Below, piece after piece: positions 8,524 through 14,988 of a DNA stretch of 32,433 bases. The notes below the pieces were generated by a model. The model was not told the origin of the DNA and did no database searches. It saw nothing but the letters and a program-made list of their open reading frames with translations. The position numbers and the translations under genes are program-made. The DNA comes from Bacteroidota bacterium. GTDB lineage: Bacteria; Bacteroidota; Bacteroidia; Bacteroidales; CG2-30-32-10. Positions within the stretch are counted from its first letter, which is position 1. The number at the start of each line of letters is the position of its first letter. The DNA lies in assembly GCA_013377115.1 (NCBI GenBank), contig JACAAW010000024.1, positions 1 to 32,433 on the forward strand, read 5' to 3'.

Positions 8524-9225
8524 ATGAAATCATTTACAAAATTCATTAAATCAAAAATTTTTAAATCAATAACCTCTTTAAAATTTTTGTTGTTCTTTTT
8601 TATCCCAATATTCACTATTTTAATTATTGGAAGTTGTAAACACGATCAAATCTATCCTGATGTTTGTTTTGAAACAGAAGTTCAGCCAATATTTCTTGCT
8701 AATTGTGCTATATCAGGCTGCCATGATGCTACCAGAGCAGAGGGTGGTTATGTTTTGACAGATTATTCAAATATTATGAATAAAGGAATAAAATCTGGAA
8801 ATGCATCAGGAAGTAAAATTTACAAAGCAATTAGTGGAAATATTTTGGCAGAAAGCATGCCACCTTCAGGACCATTAACCACTGAGCAAATTACTTTAAT
8901 TCGGTCTTGGATTGAGTCAGGTGCAAAAAGTGGCAATTGTAATACCAGTAGCTGTGACACGAATCTGTTCTCATTTAGTTTAAACGTTAAACCAATTTTT
9001 GACACGTATTGTGTAGGTTGTCATAAATCAGGTTCGTCATCTAATATTAATTTTGATGGCTATTCGAATATTAAAGCTTATCTGGATGTTTCTGGAAATG
9101 TTACAAAAATTATTCAAGCTGTTCAATATACTTCGGCTAGTTCTATGCCAAAAACCGGAAAAATGATTGATTGTAAAATTACTCAAATGGTAAAGTGGAT
9201 AAATGCTGGATATGCTAATAATTAA
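8524..9225 (+). CDS. Diheme cytochrome c lipoprotein with one CX4CH heme site
   Basis: 233-residue lipoprotein: basic start, hydrophobic segment, lipobox ending IGSC (C38). It contains two class I-like cytochrome c domains. The first has the heme motif C61-AISG-C66-H67, four residues between the cysteines instead of two, with M112 (SMPPSG) as likely distal ligand. The second has CVGCH (C163-C166-H167) with M208 (SSMPKTG). Both domains end in the same W-I-x-x-G helix. CX4CH sites are known in some cytochromes c3 and occur in related Bacteroidota lipoproteins, so the site is probably functional. The neighbours at 9238 and 9640 follow closely and form one operon. Likely periplasm-facing or surface-facing electron carrier; orientation cannot be decided from sequence. 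Confidence 0.82.
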   Translation: MKSFTKFIKSKIFKSITSLKFLLFFFIPIFTILIIGSCKHDQIYPDVCFETEVQPIFLANCAISGCHDATRAEGGYVLTDYSNIMNKGIKSGNASGSKIYKAISGNILAESMPPSGPLTTEQITLIRSWIESGAKSGNCNTSSCDTNLFSFSLNVKPIFDTYCVGCHKSGSSSNINFDGYSNIKAYLDVSGNVTKIIQAVQYTSASSMPKTGKMIDCKITQMVKWINAGYANN

Positions 9226-9237
9226 ATACTTATTGAA

Positions 9238-9618
9238 ATGAAAAAGAAGGTGTATAATATTGTTTTATTTTGTTTGATTGGAAGTATTACATTGTTTTTT
9301 ACTTCATGTTATTACGACAATATGGAAGATCTATATGTTAATAGGAATTCAACTGACAATTCATGCGATTCTGTTAATGTAACATTCACTGGAAATATTA
9401 GTGTTAAATTCGCAAATAATAATTGTTTTAATTGTCATGGCAATGCTGGGCCAAATTTGAATTTCCAGGATTATACAACATTCAAAGACTATATTATTAT
9501 TCCAGCTAATAAGACGAAATTGTTTGACTCAATTAGTATCGGTCATCATTCTGCATTGTATAGTGGCTGTGAATTATCTCAGCTAAGCAATTGGATAAAT
9601 CTTGGGACACCACAATAA
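9238..9618 (+). CDS. Small monoheme cytochrome c-like lipoprotein
   Basis: 126-residue lipoprotein with lipobox ending FTSC (about C24) and a single heme motif CFNCH followed by GNAGPNLNFQDY. The region after the signal resembles the second domain of the protein at 8524 (CVGCH...NINFDGYSNIKAYL, and the shared end W-I-N-x-G). The methionine expected as distal heme ligand is missing. Where the neighbour has SSMPKTGKMIDC, this protein has GHHSALYSGC, so a histidine may be the sixth ligand or the heme may be five-coordinate. It starts 12 bp after the previous stop and ends 21 bp before the next gene. Role unknown; the setting suggests electron transfer or heme-based sensing. Confidence 0.75.
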   Translation: MKKKVYNIVLFCLIGSITLFFTSCYYDNMEDLYVNRNSTDNSCDSVNVTFTGNISVKFANNNCFNCHGNAGPNLNFQDYTTFKDYIIIPANKTKLFDSISIGHHSALYSGCELSQLSNWINLGTPQ

Positions 9619-9639
9619 TCTATCACTAAAACCTATATC

Positions 9640-10509
9640 GTGAAAAAATCATTTATTTTATTCTCATTAATTTTTGCGAATTTTTTATTTGCAAATGCTC
9701 AAGACTCTGATTCAACAAAAGAATATGTTGAAAATACTTTTTGGGGAAATAGGGTTATTAATGGTCAGTCTTCTGAATTAACACCAGCTGGAAAATTAGA
9801 AATAAAAATATCACATCGTTTTGGAACTTTGGAACAAGGTTTTTATGATTATTTTGGCTTAGACCAATCTTCAATAAGACTAGGTTTTGAATATGGTATC
9901 AATGATTGGCTGATGATTGGTTATGGAAGAAGTACCATGCAAAAAACTTTTGATGGATTTTTTAAAGCAAAAGTGCTGAGACAAACTTCTGGTAAGAAAC
10001 CCTTTCCATTTACCCTTACTTATTTTGCTGACATGAGCTATAATTCTTTAAAGTGGAATGATCCAACAAAAAATGATTATACTTCCTCGAGAATTGCTTA
10101 TGTGCATCAATTAATTTTTGCCAGAAGTTTTGGTGAGAAACTTGGTTTGCAATTTGTTCCTACATTGGTTCATAAAAATATGGTGCCTACAAAAGAAGAT
10201 AAGAATGATATTTTCGCTTTTGGATTTGGTGGAAATTATAAAATTTCAGAAAAATTTGCAATTACTGGAGAGTATTATTATTTGTTACCAAATCAGGTAA
10301 AATCAAAAGTAAATGGATTAGATGCAAATAATTCAATGTCATTCGGAGTTGATATTTTCACAGGAAAGCACGTTTTTCAACTTTTTGTGACCAATTCTAC
10401 ATTTACAGTTGAAAAAGGATTTATTACAGAAACAACAGATAAATGGAAGAATGGAGGAATTCATATTGGTTTTAATCTTGTGAGAAAATTTACATTAATT
10501 CACAAGTAA
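9640..10509 (+). CDS. DUF5777-type outer-membrane barrel protein
   Basis: 289-residue exported protein. It begins with GTG; there is no nearer ATG compatible with the signal peptide MKKSFILFSLIFANFLFANAQ (cleavage near residue 20). The rest is rich in alternating aromatic/polar strands (IRLGFEYGINDWLMIGYG, FPFTLTYFADMSYNSLKW, KFAITGEYYYLLP) and lacks cysteines, typical of an outer-membrane beta barrel. It matches the DUF5777 pattern as I know it. It is the last gene of the operon with two lipoprotein cytochromes, so it may form an outer-membrane complex with them; this is inference. The stop is only 2 bp from the stop of the convergent Fnr-like gene, and I see no terminator between them. Confidence 0.75.
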   Translation: MKKSFILFSLIFANFLFANAQDSDSTKEYVENTFWGNRVINGQSSELTPAGKLEIKISHRFGTLEQGFYDYFGLDQSSIRLGFEYGINDWLMIGYGRSTMQKTFDGFFKAKVLRQTSGKKPFPFTLTYFADMSYNSLKWNDPTKNDYTSSRIAYVHQLIFARSFGEKLGLQFVPTLVHKNMVPTKEDKNDIFAFGFGGNYKISEKFAITGEYYYLLPNQVKSKVNGLDANNSMSFGVDIFTGKHVFQLFVTNSTFTVEKGFITETTDKWKNGGIHIGFNLVRKFTLIHK

Positions 10510-10511
10510 AT

Positions 10512-11204
10512 TTAACCAATATCACTTATTTTTTTCAGTAAATCCAAATCAGTTATTTCGATTTTCTTGCCTTTTAGTCGAATTACTTTTTCAGTTTCAA
10601 ACTCCTTCAGAGTCCTAATAGTATTTTCAGTCGAAAGGTTGGATAATTCGGCTATTTCTTTTCGGGTGAGTATTTGATTTACAATTTCATCCTTGAAGGT
10701 ATAATGCAAATGAATAAGAGTGTCTGCCAATCTGCCTCTAGTTTGTTTTAATGCAATACTCGACATCTTTTTAAATCTGGAAAAACCATTTTTATTGAAA
10801 TGACTTAAAAAGTCAATTGCAAAATTTCCATTTTTATGAAGCAAATTCATGAAAAAATCGGTATCAGTTAGGCAAACAGTAACATCTGTTAATGCAACAA
10901 CTGTTATTGGAGACGAATCGTTATTTGCGAGAAAAAGTGAATTAACAAAATTGCCTTTTCCAAGGATTTCGAGAATTAAACTCTTTTTAAAATTGCTCTC
11001 CATGATTATTTTAACATATCCTTTTGACAAAAAGATAATCTGCTTAGAAAAAGCACCTTTTTTTAAAATTGTTTCTCCTTTTTTGAAAAAAATTGCCGTT
11101 TTTGCATCATCAAGCGATTGAAGTTCTCCCATTGATAAACTGCGGTAAAAGTCGCATTTATTATCGCAAATTACACATTTACAGGGCTCGGTATATTGGT
11201 TCAT
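10512..11204 (-). CDS. Fnr-type transcription regulator (Crp/Fnr family, likely iron-sulfur sensor)
   Basis: 230 residues from the ATG at 11202-11204; an upstream reading would need a TTG at 11223. The N-terminus has C8, C10, C13 and C17. A further Cys in the cNMP-type beta-roll (C111, in TDVTVCLTDTDF) aligns by eye with C122 of E. coli Fnr, the other cluster ligand. This cysteine set suggests an oxygen-labile [4Fe-4S] cluster, although the N-terminal spacing differs from E. coli. The winged helix (about residues 165-215) contains LTRKEIAELSNLS, then T-E-N-T-I-R. Glu and Arg equivalent to Fnr E209 and R213 are kept, while the position of S212 is Ile. TGAT-N4-ATCA boxes occur upstream of itself and of neighbouring redox genes, making it the natural candidate regulator. 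An NO- or redox-sensing role (Dnr/Nnr-like) cannot be excluded. Confidence 0.85.
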   Translation of the reverse strand: MNQYTEPCKCVICDNKCDFYRSLSMGELQSLDDAKTAIFFKKGETILKKGAFSKQIIFLSKGYVKIIMESNFKKSLILEILGKGNFVNSLFLANNDSSPITVVALTDVTVCLTDTDFFMNLLHKNGNFAIDFLSHFNKNGFSRFKKMSSIALKQTRGRLADTLIHLHYTFKDEIVNQILTRKEIAELSNLSTENTIRTLKEFETEKVIRLKGKKIEITDLDLLKKISDIG

Positions 11205-11222
11205 TTTTCTATTTTTAAAATA

Positions 11223-11254
11223 CAAATTTAGGTTGTTTTGTGATTTAAATCAAG
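11223..11254 (-). promoter_or_regulatory. Promoter of the Fnr-like gene
   Basis: On the minus strand, CTTG (11251-11254), 20 bp, then TAAATTTG (11223-11230), giving a leader of about 15 nt before the ATG. The Fnr-type box at 11241-11252 overlaps the -33 region and spacer, the position expected for autorepression. Confidence 0.55.
11241..11252. promoter_or_regulatory. Fnr-type box TGATTTAAATCA (perfect palindrome)
   Basis: Perfect 12-bp palindrome with the TGAT-N4-ATCA core, within the promoter of the fnr-like gene. On the plus strand it is followed by A, giving ATCAA on that side. Confidence 0.6.
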
Positions 11255-11394
11255 TTTTTTGTAATTTAATTTAGAATGATTATAATAAAAAATGTTAAAT
11301 TGCTGATAAACTGGGCAATATTAAATGTGAATTCATTCATTATTTGATTCATAATCATAAAAGAACTTGGTTTCAGTTGAAAAGTTAAAAGAAG

Positions 11395-11428
11395 TGATAT
11401 ATATCATATATTAAGGTGATAAATATTA
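11395..11428. promoter_or_regulatory. Tandem Fnr-type boxes before the first DUF2271 gene
   Basis: TGATATATATCA at 11395-11406 is a perfect palindrome. TGATAAATATTA at 11417-11428 has one core mismatch and lies exactly 22 bp downstream, about two helical turns. The centres are 40.5 and 18.5 bp before the first base of the predicted -7 element. Confidence 0.6.
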
Positions 11429-11440
11429 TAGGATTTGTTT

Positions 11441-11448
11441 TATATTTG
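11441..11448 (+). promoter_or_regulatory. Predicted -7 element of the first DUF2271 gene
   Basis: TATATTTG matches TAnnTTTG; the gene starts 45 bp downstream. There is no clear TTG at -33, where the second Fnr-type box lies, which fits an activator-dependent promoter. Confidence 0.5.
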
Positions 11449-11493
11449 TTGTGTAATAATTAACAAGTAACTAATAATTTAAGAAAACAAAGA

Positions 11494-12288
11494 ATGAAAC
11501 ATTTAAAAATTTTTATCGGAATTGTATTTGTTGTTGGGGTTTTTATCTCAAAAAATGCAAATTCTCAAACATCAGGAACTCTTTCTTTTAACGTAAATCC
11601 TTTAACGAAAAGTGGTTCTTGGGGTGCAGATCATTATGTAGCAATTTGGATAGAAAATTCGTCTGCAAGTTTTGTTAAAACAAAATTAAGAAAATCTGAC
11701 AGTCATGGAACATCCAGCCATCTATTGGTATGGAAAGCTAAATCTACATCAAACGTTGTGGATGCTACAACTGGCGCATCAATTACTTCTTATGCCGCTC
11801 CCATTAATATTATTTGGAATGGAACTGATGTTGCAGGAACTGTCGTACCTGATGGAACTTATAATGTTTGGGTTGAATTTACATGGAATCATGGAACAAC
11901 TGGTACAGCCACTACTTCTTTGCAATTCACAAAAGGGCCATCTGTTGATACACAAACCCAAACTGCTAATGCAAATTTTTCTGGTGTTTCATTAACATGG
12001 ACGCCAAACGGAGTTGGAATTGAAAATAACCTGAAAAATGAAGAAATTTCTGTTTTCCCAAACCCTTCAACAGGATTGGTAAATATTAATTTTGGTAATG
12101 GTTTTAAAGGAGATGTATTTGTAACCAATGTTTTAGGTGCAACTATTTTTAATGACAAAATAGAAATTTTAAAATCAGGAAATAAAGCTATTGATTTAAG
12201 CCGTTTTTCTAATGGTATTTATTACATTAATATTCAAAATGAAGAAAAAACAGAAAGTAAAGAGTTTAAAATTATTCTGAGCAAGTAG
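11494..12288 (+). CDS. DUF2271 protein with predicted FMN-attachment motif and T9SS sorting tail (paralogue 1)
   Basis: 264 residues: signal peptide (1-24, ends NANSQ), a DUF2271 domain (about 27-172) and a type A T9SS C-terminal sorting domain (about 185-264: VFPNPSTGLVNINF, then DLSRFSNGIYYINI and KEFKIILSK). DUF2271 landmarks visible here are DHYVAIWIEN, FVKTKLRKSDSHG and PDGTYNVWVEFTWNHG. D90-A-T-T-G-A-S-I-T98-S99 matches the FMN_bind/NqrC-RnfG flavinylation consensus, (S/T)GA(S/T)x(S/T), in which the last Ser/Thr takes FMN from ApbE. An ApbE gene is at 15879. The T9SS tail predicts export across the outer membrane and surface attachment or release. It has its own promoter and terminator. 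That this protein carries FMN is inferred, not shown. Confidence 0.85.
   Translation: MKHLKIFIGIVFVVGVFISKNANSQTSGTLSFNVNPLTKSGSWGADHYVAIWIENSSASFVKTKLRKSDSHGTSSHLLVWKAKSTSNVVDATTGASITSYAAPINIIWNGTDVAGTVVPDGTYNVWVEFTWNHGTTGTATTSLQFTKGPSVDTQTQTANANFSGVSLTWTPNGVGIENNLKNEEISVFPNPSTGLVNINFGNGFKGDVFVTNVLGATIFNDKIEILKSGNKAIDLSRFSNGIYYINIQNEEKTESKEFKIILSK
11761..11790 (+). other. Predicted ApbE flavinylation motif DATTGASITS in paralogue 1
   Basis: Encodes D90 to S99. T98 is the predicted FMN-phosphoester acceptor by analogy with NqrC/RnfG-type sites. The equivalent stretch is kept at 12756-12785 and 15265-15294 in the two paralogues, with only I to L changed. Confidence 0.55.
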
Positions 12289-12310
12289 GCTATTCTAATA
12301 ATAATATTAA

Positions 12311-12343
12311 AGCATCAACTGGAAAACGGTTGGTGCTTTTTTT
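12311..12343 (+). terminator. Intrinsic terminator after DUF2271 paralogue 1
   Basis: Ten-base arms (12311-12320 and 12328-12337, two G-T pairs) followed by a seven-T run. The right arm plus T-run (GGTTGGTGCTTTTTTT) is identical to the terminator after paralogue 2, suggesting both descend from one duplicated cassette. Confidence 0.85.
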
Positions 12344-12352
12344 ATGCCTTGA

Positions 12353-12386
12353 TGATATGTATCAACTTCTGATGTGATAACAAACA
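12353..12386. promoter_or_regulatory. Tandem Fnr-type boxes before the second DUF2271 gene
   Basis: TGATATGTATCA (12353-12364, followed by A) has the full core. TGATAACAAACA (12375-12386) has one core mismatch and is again exactly 22 bp downstream. Centres are 62.5 and 40.5 bp before the first base of the -7 element. Confidence 0.6.
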
Positions 12387-12420
12387 GGTAGGAATACTAT
12401 TCAAACAATAGGATAAACAT

Positions 12421-12428
12421 TAATTTTG
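12421..12428 (+). promoter_or_regulatory. Predicted -7 element of the second DUF2271 gene
   Basis: TAATTTTG matches TAnnTTTG, 54 bp before the ATG; no TTG at the -33 position. Confidence 0.45.
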
Positions 12429-12482
12429 TTGTTCTTCATTTAACAATAGAAGTTTAATGATTAATCTTTAAAACTAAAAAAT

Positions 12483-14828
12483 ATGAAAAAACAACTATTT
12501 AATTTGCTGATTTCCCTTGCTATTGTTGTTAGTGTTTTTATTTCAAAAAATGCTAATTCTCAAACAGCAGGAACTCTTTCTTTCAATGTCAATCCGGTTG
12601 CCCACACTGGTTACAATGCAAATGATCACTATGTCGCAATTTGGATAGAAAACACTGCTACCACTTTTGTGAAAACAAAACTAAGAAGATCAGATTCTCA
12701 CGGAACTAATAGCCATTTATTAGTATGGAAAGCAAAGTCTACCTCTAATGTGATTGATGCTACAACTGGTGCTTCCTTAACGTCCTATGCTGCATTAAAT
12801 GTGGTATGGAATGGAACAGATGTAGTTGGTGCAGTTCCATATAATTTAGTACCAGACGGTACCTATAAAGTATGGGTTGAATTTACATGGAATCATGGAG
12901 CTACTGGAGTTGGTACATCAACTACATCATTGCAATTTACAAAAGGACCTGCAATAGATAATCAAACTCAAACTGCTAATGCATTCTTTTCTGGAGTTTC
13001 CCTTACTTGGACTCCTGCAGCAGCAATAACTCTTACCACTTCATCATTATCTTCTGCAACTTATTGTGCTGGAGGAGCAGTAAGTGTTCCTTTTACAAAA
13101 GGTGCTGGTACAATCTATAACAATAACACTTGGACAGCCCAATTATCTGATGCTTCAGGTAGTTTTGCTTCTCCTGTAACTATTGGGACTTTAGTTGGAA
13201 CTGCTGCAGGAACAATTTCAGCAACTATTCCTGCTGGAACTGCCGCTGGAACTGGTTATAGAATTAGAGTTATTGGTAGCCAACCTGCCACAACTGGAAC
13301 TGACAATGGTACGAATATTACAATTGTTAATGCATCGGCACCAACTGTAACTGTTACAAATAATTGTGGAAGCTCTTTATTAACTGCAACCGGGACTGGT
13401 TCTTTTTTGTGGAGTAATTCTGCAACAACAGGTTCAATAACTGTTACTACTCCTGGATCGTATACCGTAACTCAAACTATTTCTGGTTGTCCAAGTCCTG
13501 CTGGTAGCGGAACAGCTGCTCCAATTGCACTTCCTTCTCAACCGACTGTAAATATTGTTGATGTTTGTGGTAGTTCAACTTTAACTGCTGTTGGAATAGG
13601 TCCATTTTTATGGAGTAATTCAGCCACAACAAATTCAATAACTGTTACCACAGGTGGTTCATATACTGTTACTCAAATAGTAGGAGGTTGTACTAGTCTT
13701 CCTGGAACTGGATTTGCTGCACCAATAGCAATTCCTGCTCAACCCACAGTTAATGTAAATAACACTTGTGGAAGTACAACTTTAACAGCTGTTGGAAATG
13801 GTCCATTTTTATGGAGTAATTCAGCCACAACAAATTCAATTACAGTAACAAGTGCTGGTAATTTCACTGTAACTCAAACAGTGGGAGGATGTACAAGTCC
13901 TGCTGGTTCTGGAATCTCAGCACCATTAACAATTCCTACTGCTAGTATTTCAGGATTTACAAACCCAACAACATGTACATCCAACAATGGAACTGCAACT
14001 GCAGCAGGCGGATCTTCATTTACATGGAGTACTTCACCAGTCCAAACAACAGCAATAGCCACTGGTTTGGGTGCTGGAGTTTATACAGTTACAGTATCTA
14101 ACGGAAATTGTACAAATACTGCTTCAGTAACTTTAGTTGATCCAGGTGCTCCATCAGCACCAATTGTAAATGGTATTAATAATTGTGGAAATTCTGTATT
14201 AACTGCAACTGGAACCACAGGAACATTACTTTGGAGCAATGGTGCCACGACAAATTCAATAACTGTAACAGTGGGAGGAACTTATACAGTTACTCAAACC
14301 GTTGGTGGTTGTGAAAGTAACCCTGGAACAGTATTGGCTTCACCAAATTTTCCAACAGCAGTTACGCTTTCAGAAAACACTGGAGTGTTAACATCAACAG
14401 CAACAACAGGAAATCAATGGTATGAAGTAGCTTCAGGTATCATTGTGGGACAGGTTGGACAGAGTTATACTCCGATTGCAACAGGATATTATTATTCAGT
14501 TGTAACAGACATTAATGGTTGTGTGGTGAATTCTGATACAATTCAAGTTGTAATTAATTCTATCGAATCGAGCATTTTGAATGGAAACGTAAAAATTTAT
14601 CCTAACCCTTCAACTGGTATAATTAATATTTCTGTAAATCAAATTGAATCAAATTGTAAGATTATTATTGAAAATACTTTGGGATTTAGAATTTATGATG
14701 AAAAATTCGGACAAATTAGTAATTTGCTAAAATCAATTGATTTGAATAAATATGCTAATGGAATTTATTTTGTAAAGATTCAAGTTCAAAATAGTGAACT
14801 TCGTTACAAAATTGTATTAAATAAATAA
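12483..14828 (+). CDS. Large DUF2271 protein with Ig-like/SprB-like repeats and T9SS tail (paralogue 2)
   Basis: 781 residues. Signal peptide (1-27) and DUF2271 domain (about 30-180) nearly match paralogue 1, including D92-A-T-T-G-A-S-L-T100-S101, the predicted ApbE flavinylation site. The insert between this domain and the tail begins with an Ig-like module (about 181-285). Three tandem 67-residue repeats follow (287-353, 354-420, about 421-487), each with CG-SxLTA-G-FLWSNSATT-SITVT and a second Cys (GGCTS). Next come a SprB-like module (about 488-558), a fourth diverged repeat (from 560) and another Ig-like module. The T9SS type A sorting domain is about 700-781 (IYPNPSTGIINI, end YKIVLNK). 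The Cys pair in each repeat could form a disulfide. The insert looks like a stalk or adhesin spacer holding the DUF2271 head away from the surface; this role is inferred. Confidence 0.82.
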   Translation: MKKQLFNLLISLAIVVSVFISKNANSQTAGTLSFNVNPVAHTGYNANDHYVAIWIENTATTFVKTKLRRSDSHGTNSHLLVWKAKSTSNVIDATTGASLTSYAALNVVWNGTDVVGAVPYNLVPDGTYKVWVEFTWNHGATGVGTSTTSLQFTKGPAIDNQTQTANAFFSGVSLTWTPAAAITLTTSSLSSATYCAGGAVSVPFTKGAGTIYNNNTWTAQLSDASGSFASPVTIGTLVGTAAGTISATIPAGTAAGTGYRIRVIGSQPATTGTDNGTNITIVNASAPTVTVTNNCGSSLLTATGTGSFLWSNSATTGSITVTTPGSYTVTQTISGCPSPAGSGTAAPIALPSQPTVNIVDVCGSSTLTAVGIGPFLWSNSATTNSITVTTGGSYTVTQIVGGCTSLPGTGFAAPIAIPAQPTVNVNNTCGSTTLTAVGNGPFLWSNSATTNSITVTSAGNFTVTQTVGGCTSPAGSGISAPLTIPTASISGFTNPTTCTSNNGTATAAGGSSFTWSTSPVQTTAIATGLGAGVYTVTVSNGNCTNTASVTLVDPGAPSAPIVNGINNCGNSVLTATGTTGTLLWSNGATTNSITVTVGGTYTVTQTVGGCESNPGTVLASPNFPTAVTLSENTGVLTSTATTGNQWYEVASGIIVGQVGQSYTPIATGYYYSVVTDINGCVVNSDTIQVVINSIESSILNGNVKIYPNPSTGIINISVNQIESNCKIIIENTLGFRIYDEKFGQISNLLKSIDLNKYANGIYFVKIQVQNSELRYKIVLNK
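13341..13943 (+). repeat. Three tandem 201-bp repeats coding for 67-residue modules
   Basis: Units begin at 13341, 13542 and 13743. Units 2 and 3 share a perfect 41-bp match (13599-13639 and 13800-13840), showing recent duplication or gene conversion. A fourth, more diverged unit begins at 14160. Confidence 0.85.
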
Positions 14829-14847
14829 AATTATCAAAATAAGAAAA

Positions 14848-14877
14848 AGCACCATCCGAAAGGTTGGTGCTTTTTTT
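14848..14877 (+). terminator. Intrinsic terminator after DUF2271 paralogue 2
   Basis: Ten-base arms (14848-14857 and 14862-14871) with a GAAA loop and one mismatch, then a seven-T run. The right arm is the same as at 12328-12337. Confidence 0.88.
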
Positions 14878-14880
14878 GTG

Positions 14881-14894
14881 CTGATAATTATCAG
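14881..14894. promoter_or_regulatory. Fnr-type box CTGATAATTATCAG before the third DUF2271 gene
   Basis: Perfect 14-bp palindrome containing TGAT-N4-ATCA. Its centre is 62.5 bp before the -7 element, the same spacing as in paralogue 2. A second inverted pair, TATCAT (14899-14904) and ATGATA (14915-14920), lies just downstream. Confidence 0.6.
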
Positions 14895-14949
14895 TAAATA
14901 TCATGCTTTATTGTATGATACTGAAATATTTTTTTTTTTCTTTTCGCCT

Positions 14950-14957
14950 TACCTTTG
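14950..14957 (+). promoter_or_regulatory. Predicted -7 element of the third DUF2271 gene
   Basis: TACCTTTG matches TAnnTTTG, 31 bp before the ATG. A T-rich tract (about 14929-14944) lies directly upstream and no clear TTG -33 box is seen. Confidence 0.45.
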
Positions 14958-14988
14958 TTGTCTATAAATTTAATTAAAACCTTTACGT

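Noticed and set aside
11344-11358. TTGAT-TCATA-ATCAT as a further Fnr-type box
   Set aside because: The spacer is five bases, not four, and it is far from the promoter.
11779-12158. Antisense and shifted frames inside the first DUF2271 gene
   Set aside because: Shadow frames created by its Thr/Gly/Ala-rich coding sequence; no start context or homology recognised.
13341-14360. Regular 201-bp repeats considered as CRISPR or other non-coding array
   Set aside because: They lie in one open frame, encode Ig-like modules, and the period is a multiple of three without unique spacers.
12483-14828. Horizontal insertion by a mobile element as origin of the large DUF2271 gene
   Set aside because: No transposase, terminal repeats or target duplication are seen; in-frame module gain by recombination is simpler.
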